Shown piece after piece: positions 1 through 13,013 of a DNA stretch of 64,000 bases (the first letter of the stretch is position 1; each line of letters starts with the position of its first letter). Source of the DNA: Nemertoderma westbladi (lineage: Eukaryota > Xenacoelomorpha > Nemertodermatida > Nemertodermatidae). Both the position numbers and the translations under genes were made by a program. The stretch lies in NCBI GenBank assembly GCA_032718475.1, contig JAUCBJ010006617.1:1-64000 (forward strand). The letters run 5' to 3'. Below the pieces are notes generated by a model. It was not told the origin of the DNA. It made no database searches and was given only the letters and a program-made list of their open reading frames with translations.

Positions 1-19
1 CGGTATATGGCGCTGTATC

Positions 20-118
20 CATAATATTAGTCATCATGCAGTATGCAATATTAGTCCGTCATGCAGTATGCAATATTAGTCCGTTATACTGTACGTAATA
101 TTAGTCCGTTGTGCAGCA
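20..118. repeat. Short tandem repeat, about 25 bp x 4
   Basis: The core AATATTAGTC starts near 23, 47, 72 and 97 (spacing 24-25 bp), each followed by a variable tail such as CGTCATGCAGTATGC. I see no coding potential. Confidence 0.75.
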
Positions 119-2138
119 TGATATTTTAGATAAGGCATAATAACGCAGTGGTATTTAGGTAGGGAAATCAAAACGCCCATATATTTGAAACCATCCATTT
201 TGTATAGTATGTAGCCCTACCTACGTAATTTTGTATTAGGTTATATGTAGATAGTTCCAGGGTAAGTTTATTCGGACCCTGGATTCAGTGCTTGCTGATA
301 TTAGCTTTAGTAGGGCTAGCATATAGGGACGCTGTCCTGGCCATTCAGCAGCCAGAGACGTGAACCATTACCATATATGGTAATAATTCGAGGAAGGGAA
401 GCAAATAGGGCTACAATCCGGCCTCCTTATTGGACTAGCTGCTTCCAGGTTGGTCTAGTGCTAGCACGGACTGGAGAGCCAATAGGAGAGCGATTGAGTC
501 ACCCTATTGCATCATCCCATCCGGATCACCTATAAATTGGCGGTGTGCCGGTAAAGTATATTCTTCTACTCATCACATGACACCTAGCCCTAGCACCTGT
601 CTTGCTGTTTTTTCTTGATATTTTCTGCAATTTGCTAATTTGATTAATTTTCGTGAAATGATTTGCTAGTGCGATTACTTGCTTGTGTTTCTCAATAATT
701 CCTTTGATTGCTGCTAATTACAATTGAACTATGATTTCTACCTTTGATTAATGGTTCTATGTGATTCTTTCTGCGCAATAATCCTAAGGGATTCTGAGAC
801 TGTCAGACTTTGTGATTTGCATGCGCCGCTACGGTAGCTATTAGCGTCATGGAGAGCTAAGGTGCCAGTGGGCGGTGGGCGCATCGGGGGGTTGAGCGAC
901 TAGGAGAGAGCGGAGGATTCAAAGCGAGCAACGCTGGCCAGGGTCACCGTTGCGGGCGGGTAACTTGCACTGCGGCACGCAGACCGATCGCCGGTACAGC
1001 AAATTAGGGGGCTGATGATCCAGATTTTGTCTCTATTTGGTATTAGGGGGGCAGGAATTGGGTTAGTTAGGAATCCTAGATGTACCTGGGAGAGGCCTGC
1101 GCGTATTACAACGTTGAGTGTGGAGTACGAGTAGTGAATTGCACAATTGTAAACTGTGATTTCTAACGCTGATTGGTGTGTTATTGAAGTGTGCCTAAGA
1201 TTACGAATGCTTAGATAGGCGCTCTTTTCCTTTGATTGATTTCTATTTCTTAGTTACGATAATTAGTTATTGATTAGGTCAAAGTAATACGGCAAATTAG
1301 GCTATTACTATCGAAACCTGTTGCGTGATAAATTAGAATTACGTATTCTGGAACTCTTAGTAATTAGTACGCTGTTAAATATTTGTGACTGTAATTAATT
1401 AGTAAAAAATTAAGAATTAGTACGCAGCATAGCGGAGAGTAGCTAAGGTAATAATTAGTGTACTGTAAACTATTCACGCTGAGCGGTTATTTGCATTAGC
1501 GGGCAATCAGCTAGAACGCACTATTCGGTACGCACGATACGCTAGTAATTTTGCTGGCCTAAAGCCAGTCGCGGGCAGTTTTAGACCCGGGGTGGTATTA
1601 TCCACGTAGAAACAGATACTGTACCGTTTTGATATTTTAAATATTCTCGCATTCACACATTACGTTAGGGAACCTCCAGTATTCGCGATTAGAAAGACGT
1701 AGATAATAGCGTGCTTTAATAAGTGATAGAATTAGGCGTAAGAATACTCTGAGTGCAAGGCCTCTCGCACTCGTCTTAAGTAAGCTTAGGGAGCCGACTC
1801 GGGTTTATTGTTTTGGTTATTCCCGCGTGGCTCATAGATTCGAACAGTTAGCTCTCTATCGAGCAATCGGTAGAGAAAGGAACAAGCGATTTTGCAGGAG
1901 TTGTGTAAAATTAGTAAAATATATTAGTGGACGGCAGATTAGCGCCATCTAACGGTAAGTAGCGGTTTTGTATTTAGCAACCCTTACAATTTAGTAATAG
2001 CACGCTCCTGATCCCCTTTACTTAACAGTAGAGCAGTCTTTGTGTCTTATTGGTTAGACGAGAACTTATTAGGTTGGCAGAGAAGTATACCAGTATTTGT
2101 CTGTTCAACAGTTCTGCTGTTAGTATAGAGGTCGCGGT
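119..2138. other. Non-coding stretch upstream of the 18-bp array; no gene recognised
   Basis: AT-rich sequence with stops in all frames. A TATA-like TATAAATTGG near 531 followed by a T-rich stretch could belong to an old LTR, but I see no matching second LTR and no gag or pol frame. Because the USP24 exon at 11925 starts inside a codon, at least one USP24 exon must lie upstream. I could not find it here, so this is probably intron. Confidence 0.4.
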
Positions 2139-5100
2139 TGTTTATCATGTTTACTTATTAGTTTATGTTTACTTATTAGTTTATGTTTACTTATTAGTTT
2201 ATGTTTACTTATTAGTTTATGTTTACGTATTAGTTTATGTTTACGTATTAGTTTATGTTTACGTATTAGTTTATGTTTACGTATTAGTTTATGTTTACTT
2301 ATTAGTTTATGTTTACGTATTAGTTTATGTTTACGTATTAGTTTATGTTTACGTATTAGTTTATGTTTACTTATTAGTTTATGTTTACGTATTAGTTTAT
2401 GTTTACGTATTAGTTTATGTTTACTTATTAGTTTATGTTTACGTATTAGTTTATGTTTACGTATTAGTTTATGTTTACGTATTAGTTTATGTTTACTTAT
2501 TAGTTTATGTTTACTTATTAGTTTATGTTTACGTATTAGTTTATATTTACTTATTAGTTTATATTTACTTATTAGTTTATGTTTACTTATTAGTTTATGT
2601 TTACTTATTAGTTTATGTTTACTTATTAGTTTATGTTTACTTATTAGTTTATGTTTACTTATTAGTTTATGTTTACTTATTAGTTTATGTGTACTTATTA
2701 GTTTATGTTTACGTATTAGTTTATGTTTACTTATTAGTTTATGTTTACTTATTAGTTTATGTTTACTTATTAGTTTATGTTTACTTATTAGTTTATGTTT
2801 ACTTATTAGTTTATGTTTACTTATTAGTTTATGTTTACTTATTAGTTTATGTTTACTTATTAGTTTATGTTTACTTATTAGTTTATGTTTACTTATTAGT
2901 TTATGTTTACTTATTAGTTTATGTTTACTTATTAGTTTATATTTACTACACCAAGTTTATGTTTACTTATTAGTTTATGTTTACTTATTAGTTTATGTTT
3001 ACTTATTAGTTTATGTTTACTTATTAGTTTATGTTTACTTATTAGTTTATGTTTACTTATTAGTTTATGTTTACTTATTAGTTTATGTTTACTTATTAGT
3101 TTATGTTTACTTATTAGTTTATGTTTACTTATTAGTTTATGTTTACTTATTAGTTTATGTTTACTTATTAGTTTATGTTTACTTATTAGTTTATGTTTAC
3201 TTATTAGTTTATGTTTACTTATTAGTTTATGTTTACTTATTAGTTTATGTTTACTTATTAGTTTATGTTTACTTATTAGTTTATGTTTACTTATTAGTTT
3301 ATGTTTACTTATTAGTTTATGCTTACTTATTAGTTTATGTTTACTTATTAGTTTATGTTTACTTATTAGTTTATGTTTACTTATTAGTTTATGTTTACTT
3401 ATTAGTTTATGTTTACGTATTAGTTTATGTTTACGTATTAGTTTATGTTTACGTATTAGTTTATGTTTACGTATTAGTTTATGTTTACTTATTAGTTTAT
3501 GTTTACTTTTTAGTTTATGTTTACTTATTAGTTTATGTTTACTTCTTGGTTTATGTTTACTTATTAGTTTATGTTTACTTATTAGTTTATGTTTACTTAT
3601 TAGTTTATGTTTACTTCTTGGTTTATGTTTACTTATTAGTTTATGTTTACTTATTAGTTTATGTTTACTTATTAGTTTATGTTTACGTATTAGTTTATGT
3701 TTACGTATTAGTTTATGTTTACTTATTAGTTTATGTTTACTTATTAGTTTATGTTTACTTATTAGTTTATGTTTACTTATTAGTTTATGTTTACTTATTA
3801 GTTTATGTTTACGTATTAGTTTATGTTTACTTATTAGTTTATGTTTACTTATTAGTTTATGTTTACTTATTAGTTTATGTTTACTTATTAGTTTATGTTT
3901 ACTTATTAGTTTATATTTACTTATTAGTTTATGTTTACTTATTAGTTTATGTTTACTTATTAGTTTATGTTTACTTATTAGTTTATGTTTACTTATTAGT
4001 TTATGTTTACTTATTAGTTTATGTTTACTTATTAGTTTATGTTTACTTATTAGTTTATGCTTACTTATTAGTTTATGTTTACTTATTAGTTTATGTTTAC
4101 TTATTAGTTTATGTTTACTTATTAGTTTATGTTTACTTATTAGTTTATGTTTACGTATTAGTTTATGTTTACTTATTAGTTTATGTTTACTTATTAGTTT
4201 ATGTTTACTTATTAGTTTATGTTTACTTATTAGTTTATGTTTACTTATTAGTTTATGTTTACTTATTAGTTTATGTTTACTTATTAGTTTATGTTTACTT
4301 ATTAGTTTATGTTTACTTATTAGTTTATGTTTACTTATTAGTTTATGTTTACTTATTAGTTTATGTTTACTTATTAGTTTATATTTACTACACCAAGTTT
4401 ATGTTTACTTATTAGTTTATGTTTACTTATTAGTTTATGTTTACTTATTAGTTTATGTTTACTTATTAGTTTATGTTTACTTATTAGTTTATGTTTACTT
4501 ATTAGTTTATGTTTACTTATTAGTTTATGTTTACTTATTAGTTTATGTTTACTTATTAGTTTATGTTTACTTATTAGTTTATGTTTACTTATTAGTTTAT
4601 GTTTACTTATTAGTTTATGTTTACTTATTAGTTTATGTTTACTTATTAGTTTATGTTTACTTATTAGTTTATGTTTACTTATTAGTTTATGTTTACTTAT
4701 TAGTTTATGTTTACTTATTAGTTTATGCTTACTTATTAGTTTATGTTTACTTATTAGTTTATGTTTACTTATTAGTTTATGTTTACTTATTAGTTTATGT
4801 TTACGTATTAGTTTATGTTTACGTATTAGTTTATGTTTACGTATTAGTTTATGTTTACATATTAGTTTATGTTTACTTATTAGTTTATGTTTACTTATTA
4901 GTTTATGTTTACTTATTAGTTTATGTTTACGTATTAGTTTATGTTTACTTATTAGTTTATGTTTACTTATTAGTTTATGTTTACTTATTAGTTTATGTTT
5001 ACTTATTAGTTTATGTTTACTTATTAGTTTATGTTTACTTATTAGTTTATGTTTACTTATTAGTTTATGTTTACTTATTAGTTTATGTTTACTTATTAGT

Positions 5101-8100
5101 TTATGTTTACTTATTAGTTTATGTTTACTTCTTGGTTTATGTTTACTTATTAGTTTATGTTTACTTATTAGTTTATATTTACTTATTAGTTTATATTTAC
5201 TTATTAGTTTATGTTTACTTATTAGTTTATGTTTACTTATTAGTTTATGTTTACTTATTAGTTTATGTTTACTTATTAGTTTATGTTTACTTATTAGTTT
5301 ATGTTTACTTATTAGTTTATGTTTACTTATTAGTTTATGTTTACTTATTAGTTTATGTTTACTTATTAGTTTATGTTTACTTATTAGTTTATGTTTACTT
5401 ATTAGTTTATGTTTACTTATTAGTTTATGTTTACTTATTAGTTTATGTTTACTTATTAGTTTATGTTTACTTATTAGTTTATGTTTACTTATTAGTTTAT
5501 GTTTACTTATTAGTTTATGTTTACTTATTAGTTTATGTTTACTTATTAGTTTATGTTTACTTATTAGTTTATGTTTACTTATTAGTTTATGTTTACTTCT
5601 TGGTTTATGTTTACTTATTAGTTTATGTTTACTTATTAGTTTATGTTTACTTATTAGTTTATGTTTACTTCTTGGTTTATGTTTACTTATTAGTTTATGT
5701 TTACTTATTAGTTTATGTTTACTTATTAGTTTATGTTTACTTATTAGTTTATGTTTACTTATTAGTTTATGTTTACTTATTAGTTTATGTTTACTTATTA
5801 GTTTATGTTTACTTATTAGTTTATGTTTACTTATTAGTTTATGTTTACTTATTAGTTTATGTTTACTTCTTGGTTTATGTTTACTTATTAGTTTATGTTT
5901 ACTTATTAGTTTATGTTTACTTATTAGTTTATGTTTACTTATTAGTTTATGTTTACTTCTTGGTTTATGTTTACTTCTTGGTTTATGTTTACTTATTAGT
6001 TTATGTTTACTTATTAGTTTATGTTTACGTATTAGTTTATGTTTACGTATTAGTTTATGTTTACTTATTAGTTTATGTTTACTTATTAGTTTATGTTTAC
6101 TTATTAGTTTATGTTTACTTATTAGTTTATGTTTACTTATTAGTTTATGTTTACGTATTAGTTTATGTTTACTTATTAGTTTATGTTTACTTATTAGTTT
6201 ATGTTTACTTATTAGTTTATGTTTACTTATTAGTTTATGTTTACTTATTAGTTTATGTTTACTTATTAGTTTATGTTTACTTATTAGTTTATGTTTACTT
6301 CTTGGTTTATGTTTACTTATTAGTTTATGTTTACTTATTAGTTTATGTTTACTTATTAGTTTATGTTTACTTATTAGTTTATGTTTACTTATTAGTTTAT
6401 GTTTACTTATTAGTTTATGTTTACTTATTAGTTTATGTTTACTTATTAGTTTATGTTTACTTATTAGTTTATGTTTACTTCTTGGTTTATGTTTACTTAT
6501 TAGTTTATGTTTACTTATTAGTTTATGTTTACTTATTAGTTTATGTTTACTTATTAGTTTATGTTTACTTCTTGGTTTATGTTTACTTATTAGTTTATGT
6601 TTACTTATTAGTTTATGTTTACTTATTAGTTTATGTTTACTTATTAGTTTATGTTTACTTATTAGTTTATGTTTACTTATTAGTTTATGTTTACTTATTA
6701 GTTTATGTTTACTTATTAGTTTATGTTTACTTATTAGTTTATGTTTACTTATTAGTTTATGTTTACTTCTTGGTTTATGTTTACTTATTAGTTTATGTTT
6801 ACTTATTAGTTTATGTTTACTTATTAGTTTATGTTTACTTATTAGTTTATGTTTACTTCTTGGTTTATGTTTACTTATTAGTTTATGCTTACTTATTAGT
6901 TTATGTTTACTTATTAGTTTATGTTTACTTATTAGTTTATGTTTACTTATTAGTTTATGTTTACTTATTAGTTTATGTTTACTTATTAGTTTATGTTTAC
7001 TTATTAGTTTATGTTTACTTATTAGTTTATGTTTACTTATTAGTTTATGTTTACTTATTAGTTTATGTTTACTTATTAGTTTATGTTTACTTATTAGTTT
7101 ATGTTTACTTATTAGTTTATGTTTACTTATTAGTTTATGTTTACTTATTAGTTTATGTTTACTTATTAGTTTATGTTTACTTATTAGTTTATGTTTACTT
7201 ATTAGTTTATATTTACTACACCAAGTTTATGTTTACTTATTAGTTTATGTTTACTTATTAGTTTATGTTTACTTATTAGTTTATGTTTACTTATTAGTTT
7301 ATGTTTACTTATTAGTTTATGTTTACTTATTAGTTTATGTTTACTTATTAGTTTATGTTTACTTATTAGTTTATGTTTACTTATTAGTTTATGTTTACTT
7401 ATTAGTTTATGTTTACTTATTAGTTTATGCTTACTTATTAGTTTATGTTTACTTATTAGTTTATGTTTACTTATTAGTTTATGTTTACTTATTAGTTTAT
7501 GTTTACGTATTAGTTTATGTTTACGTATTAGTTTATGTTTACGTATTAGTTTATGTTTACGTATTAGTTTATGTTTACTTATTAGTTTATGTTTACTTAT
7601 TAGTTTATGTTTACTTATTAGTTTATGTTTACGTATTAGTTTATGTTTACTTATTAGTTTATGTTTACTTATTAGTTTATGTTTACTTATTAGTTTATGT
7701 TTACTTATTAGTTTATGTTTACTTATTAGTTTATGTTTACTTATTAGTTTATGTTTACTTATTAGTTTATGTTTACTTATTAGTTTATGTTTACTTATTA
7801 GTTTATGTTTACTTATTAGTTTATGTTTACTTCTTGGTTTATGTTTACTTATTAGTTTATGTTTACTTATTAGTTTATGTTTACTTATTAGTTTATGTTT
7901 ACTTATTAGTTTATGTTTACTTATTAGTTTATGTTTACTTATTAGTTTATGTTTACTTATTAGTTTATGTTTACTTATTAGTTTATGTTTACTTATTAGT
8001 TTATGTTTACTTATTAGTTTATGTTTACTTATTAGTTTATGTTTACTTATTAGTTTATGTTTACTTATTAGTTTATGTTTACTTATTAGTTTATGTTTAC

Positions 8101-11100
8101 TTATTAGTTTATGTTTACTTATTAGTTTATGTTTACTTATTAGTTTATGTTTACTTATTAGTTTATGTTTACTTATTAGTTTATGTTTACTTATTAGTTT
8201 ATGTTTACTTATTAGTTTATGTTTACTTATTAGTTTATGTTTACTTATTAGTTTATGTTTACTTATTAGTTTATGTTTACTTATTAGTTTATGTTTACTT
8301 CTTGGTTTATGTTTACTTATTAGTTTATGTTTACTTATTAGTTTATGTTTACTTATTAGTTTATGTTTACTTATTAGTTTATGTTTACTTCTTGGTTTAT
8401 GTTTACTTATTAGTTTATGTTTACTTATTAGTTTATGTTTACTTATTAGTTTATGTTTACTTATTAGTTTATGTTTACTTATTAGTTTATGTTTACTTAT
8501 TAGTTTATGTTTACTTATTAGTTTATGTTTACTTATTAGTTTATGTTTACTTATTAGTTTATGTTTACTTATTAGTTTATGTTTACTTCTTGGTTTATGT
8601 TTACTTATTAGTTTATGTTTACTTATTAGTTTATGTTTACTTATTAGTTTATGTTTACTTATTAGTTTATGTTTACTTCTTGGTTTATGTTTACTTATTA
8701 GTTTATGTTTACTTATTAGTTTATGTTTACTTATTAGTTTATGTTTACGTATTAGTTTATGTTTACTTATTAGTTTATGTTTACTTATTAGTTTATGTTT
8801 ACTTATTAGTTTATGTTTACTTATTAGTTTATGTTTACTTATTAGTTTATGTTTACTTATTAGTTTATGTTTACGTATTAGTTTATGTTTACTTATTAGT
8901 TTATGTTTACTTATTAGTTTATGTTTACTTATTAGTTTATGTTTACTTATTAGTTTATGTTTACTTATTAGTTTATGTTTACTTATTAGTTTATGTTTAC
9001 TTATTAGTTTATGTTTACTTCTTGGTTTATGTTTACTTATTAGTTTATGTTTACTTATTAGTTTATGTTTACTTATTAGTTTATGTTTACTTATTAGTTT
9101 ATGTTTACTTATTAGTTTATGTTTACTTATTAGTTTATGTTTACTTATTAGTTTATGTTTACTTATTAGTTTATGTTTACTTATTAGTTTATGTTTACTT
9201 CTTGGTTTATGTTTACTTATTAGTTTATGTTTACTTATTAGTTTATGTTTACTTATTAGTTTATGTTTACTTATTAGTTTATGTTTACTTCTTGGTTTAT
9301 GTTTACTTATTAGTTTATGTTTACTTATTAGTTTATGTTTACTTATTAGTTTATGTTTACTTATTAGTTTATGTTTACTTATTAGTTTATGTTTACTTAT
9401 TAGTTTATGTTTACTTATTAGTTTATGTTTACTTATTAGTTTATGTTTACTTATTAGTTTATGTTTACTTATTAGTTTATGTTTACTTCTTGGTTTATGT
9501 TTACTTATTAGTTTATGTTTACTTATTAGTTTATGTTTACTTATTAGTTTATGTTTACTTATTAGTTTATGTTTACTTCTTGGTTTATGTTTACTTATTA
9601 GTTTATGTTTACTTATTAGTTTATGTTTACTTATTAGTTTATGTTTACTTATTAGTTTATGTTTACTTATTAGTTTATGTTTACTTATTAGTTTATGTTT
9701 ACTTATTAGTTTATGTTTACTTATTAGTTTATGTTTACTTATTAGTTTATGTTTACTTATTAGTTTATGTTTACTTATTAGTTTATGTTTACTTATTAGT
9801 TTATGTTTACTTATTAGTTTATGTTTACTTATTAGTTTATGTTTACTTATTAGTTTATGTTTACTTATTAGTTTATGTTTACTTATTAGTTTATGTTTAC
9901 TTATTAGTTTATGTTTACTTATTAGTTTATGTTTACTTATTAGTTTATGTTTACTTATTAGTTTATGTTTACTTATTAGTTTATGTTTACTTATTAGTTT
10001 ATGTTTACTTATTAGTTTATGTTTACTTATTAGTTTATGTTTACTTATTAGTTTATGTTTACTTATTAGTTTATGTTTACTTATTAGTTTATGTTTACTT
10101 ATTAGTTTATGTTTACTTCTTGGTTTATGTTTACTTATTAGTTTATGTTTACTTATTAGTTTATGTTTACTTATTAGTTTATGTTTACTTATTAGTTTAT
10201 GTTTACTTATTAGTTTATGTTTACTTATTAGTTTATGTTTACTTATTAGTTTATGTTTACTTATTAGTTTATGTTTACTTATTAGTTTATGTTTACTTAT
10301 TAGTTTATGTTTACTTATTAGTTTATGTTTACTTATTAGTTTATGTTTACTTATTAGTTTATGTTTACTTATTAGTTTATGTTTACTTATTAGTTTATGT
10401 TTACTTATTAGTTTATGTTTACTTATTAGTTTATGTTTACTTATTAGTTTATGTTTACTTATTAGTTTATGTTTACTTATTAGTTTATGTTTACTTATTA
10501 GTTTATGTTTACTTATTAGTTTATGTTTACTTATTAGTTTATGTTTACTTATTAGTTTATGTTTACTTATTAGTTTATGTTTACTTATTAGTTTATGTTT
10601 ACTTATTAGTTTATGTTTACTTATTAGTTTATGTTTACTTATTAGTTTATGTTTACTTATTAGTTTATGTTTACTTATTAGTTTATGTTTACTTATTAGT
10701 TTATGTTTACTTATTAGTTTATGTTTACTTATTAGTTTATGTTTACTTATTAGTTTATGTTTACTTATTAGTTTATGTTTACGTATTAGTTTATGTTTAC
10801 TTATTAGTTTATGTTTACTTATTAGTTTATGTTTACTTATTAGTTTATGTTTACTTATTAGTTTATGTTTACTTATTAGTTTATGTTTACTTATTAGTTT
10901 ATGTTTACTTATTAGTTTATGTTTACTTATTAGTTTATGTTTACTTATTAGTTTATGTTTACTTATTAGTTTATGTTTACTTATTAGTTTATGTTTACTT
11001 ATTAGTTTATGTTTACTTATTAGTTTATGTTTACTTATTAGTTTATGTTTACTTATTAGTTTATGTTTACTTATTAGTTTATGTTTACTTATTAGTTTAT

Positions 11101-11906
11101 GTTTACTTATTAGTTTATGTTTACTTATTAGTTTATGTTTACTTATTAGTTTATGTTTACTTATTAGTTTATGTTTACTTATTAGTTTATGTTTACTTAT
11201 TAGTTTATGTTTACTTATTAGTTTATGTTTACTTATTAGTTTATGTTTACTTATTAGTTTATGTTTACTTCTTGGTTTATGTTTACTTATTAGTTTATGT
11301 TTACTTATTAGTTTATATTTACTTATTAGTTTATATTTACTTATTAGTTTATATTTACTTATTAGTTTATGTTTACTTATTAGTTTATGTTTACTTATTA
11401 GTTTATGTTTACTTATTAGTTTATGTTTACTTATTAGTTTATGTTTACTTATTAGTTTATGTTTACTTATTAGTTTATATTTACTTATTAGTTTATATTT
11501 ACTTATTAGTTTATGTTTACTTATTAGTTTATGTTTACTTATTAGTTTATGTTTACTTATTAGTTTATGTTTACTTATTAGTTTATGTTTACTTATTAGT
11601 TTATGTTTACTTCTTTGTTTATGTTTACTTATTAGTTTATGTTTACTTATTAGTTTATGTTTACTTATTAGTTTATATTTACTTATTAGTTTATATTTAC
11701 TTATTAGTTTATATTTACTTATTAGTTTATGTTTACTTATTAGTTTATGTTTACTTATTAGTTTTTGTTTACTTATTAGTTTATGTTTACTTATTAGTTT
11801 ATGCTTACTTATTAGTTTATGTTTACTTATTAGTTTATGCTTACTTATTAGTTTATGTTTACTTATTAGTTTATGTTTACTTGTTAGTTTATGTTTACTA
11901 CACCAA
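2139..11906. repeat. 18-bp satellite array in a USP24 intron, about 540 copies
   Basis: The unit GTTTATGTTTACTTATTA repeats almost without interruption for about 9.8 kb. Common variants are CGTATTA for CTTATTA, CTTCTTGG for CTTATTAG, ATATTT for ATGTTT and GCTTAC for GTTTAC. Because 18 is a multiple of three and one frame lacks stops, it reads as very long frames of VYVYLL; this follows from the period and is not evidence of a protein. Four 8-bp TACACCAA inserts in place of TTATTA (2947, 4389, 7217, 11899) break the array into segments of 18n+2 bp. The last lies next to the splice acceptor at 11924. Confidence 0.97.
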
Positions 11907-11924
11907 GTTTATGTTTCTATGTAG

Positions 11925-12195
11925 GAGAGGACTACCTGTGGCGTGTGGTTGTTGCTACGGGCGACGACGCTGTCGCTATGCGCGCTATCAGTTTGATACG
12001 CGAGATCCACACGAATCTCTCCTCCGAACTGATTATAGACGCTTCAAGAATCCACGAGGATTTCCTACAATCCTGTTTCGATCGTCTCAAGGTTCATTAC
12101 GATACTCTGGTTGTGATGGTTGGAGGGGAGAAATGTAACCTGGATGAAATAGAAGTTAAAGCTAAAGTCATGGTTCGAATTCTCGCTATTCTAAG
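11925..12195 (+). CDS. USP24: USP24 internal coding exon (N-terminal-half segment)
   Basis: A 271-bp exon encoding about 90 residues that start GEDYLWRVVVA and include a TNLSSEL stretch and an FLQSCFDRL helix. The pattern is that of the helical-repeat N-terminal half of USP24/USP9X-type deubiquitinases, just before the ubiquitin-like domain. The acceptor is TTTCTATGTAG at 11914-11924, directly abutting the 18-bp satellite. The donor is AAG|GTTAAT at 12195/12196. The exon starts in phase with one missing base and ends with two bases (AG) of an Arg codon, which the first G of the exon at 16771 completes. Reading on past the donor meets a stop at 12236-12238. The assignment rests on this phase fit and on the two following exons, which are unmistakable USP24. 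Earlier exons lie outside the window or were not recognised. Confidence 0.8.
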
Positions 12196-12387
12196 GTTAA
12201 TACAAACTAAATATATAAACTGTAATGTAATGGATTGAGTTATTTTCTGGGGCGAGCCATCATGTAGTTTGGTGGTGTATTGTTTGTATTTAGCTCAGGG
12301 TCTACCTCATGTGTTGATGGGCCAGGTTAACCTTAGCATAATGTGATCAAGTTTACACTTTTTTGCAATAGCCCTGCAGATATTGCA

Positions 12388-12600
12388 TTATACCTTGCAT
12401 GGAAGTGTTTAGTACCCCGGGCCGGGCCGGGCCGGGTCGTTATTATACCTTGCATGGAAGTGTTTAGTACCCCGGGCCGGGCCGGGCCGGGCCGGGCCGG
12501 ATCGGTATTATACCTTGCATAGAAGTGTTTAGTACCCCGGGCCGGGCCGGGCCGGGCCGGGCCGGGTCGGTATTATACCTTGCATAGAAGTGTTTAGTAC
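12388..12600. repeat. Nested VNTR: 55-65-bp unit with internal CCGGG pentamers
   Basis: The segment TACCTTGCATRGAAGTGTTT recurs at 12391, 12446, 12511 and 12576. The first three copies run into stretches of CCGGG/GGCC pentamers, and the unit length (55, 65, 65) changes with pentamer number. It is intronic in USP24. Confidence 0.9.
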
Positions 12601-12989
12601 TTAGTTGGATAGGCAATATTGTTGTCTCATCAATTAATAATCCTACTGATGCCAAACTGACATCATTGAGGGTTGTCCTAAAAGTTACCAAATTCTACAC
12701 CAAATCTTGACTTTATATGCAAAAGCAATGAGGTTATCGACCCCCCAGGGCATGGGTGTGTTCCAGAACCTTTTTACTCACTATTATTCCAATGCCAGCC
12801 ACAATTACCAGAGGTAATTGTGGAAGGCATTGGTTTATTATATTGCGACACAGAAGCTCAGGTTGTACAAAACATTATTTCATTGTGTATTTTGTTATAT
12901 AGCTTCTCGCTCCCTTTTCAGTTATTTTTAGTATGACCTAAGTGCTTTTCCGGTTACTGTTTTTAGTAATGAAGGCTGCTACCGGTTTT
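12601..12989. other. Unique intron sequence, nothing recognised
   Basis: Intronic sequence between the VNTR and LINE copy 1. It has an inverted repeat around 12790-12835 (ATGCCAGCCACAATTACC and its approximate complement), which could fold as a hairpin. No exon or element was identified. Confidence 0.5.
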
Positions 12990-13013
12990 TGCAGGGGATT
13001 CTATTCTGGCTAT

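Noticed and set aside
500-1030. Possible LTR with TATAAATTGG near 531
   Set aside because: No second LTR, primer site or gag/pol frame could be matched, so it is only mentioned as a possibility.
1888-1953. Exon-like segment between TTTTGCAG and GGTAAGT
   Set aside because: All three frames contain stops before the donor.
2050-12138. Very long open frames (up to 1434 codons) of VYVYLL repeats
   Set aside because: They follow from an 18-bp repeat with no stop in one frame. Frame changes track the 8-bp markers, no start context or codon pattern supports translation, and they lie in an intron.
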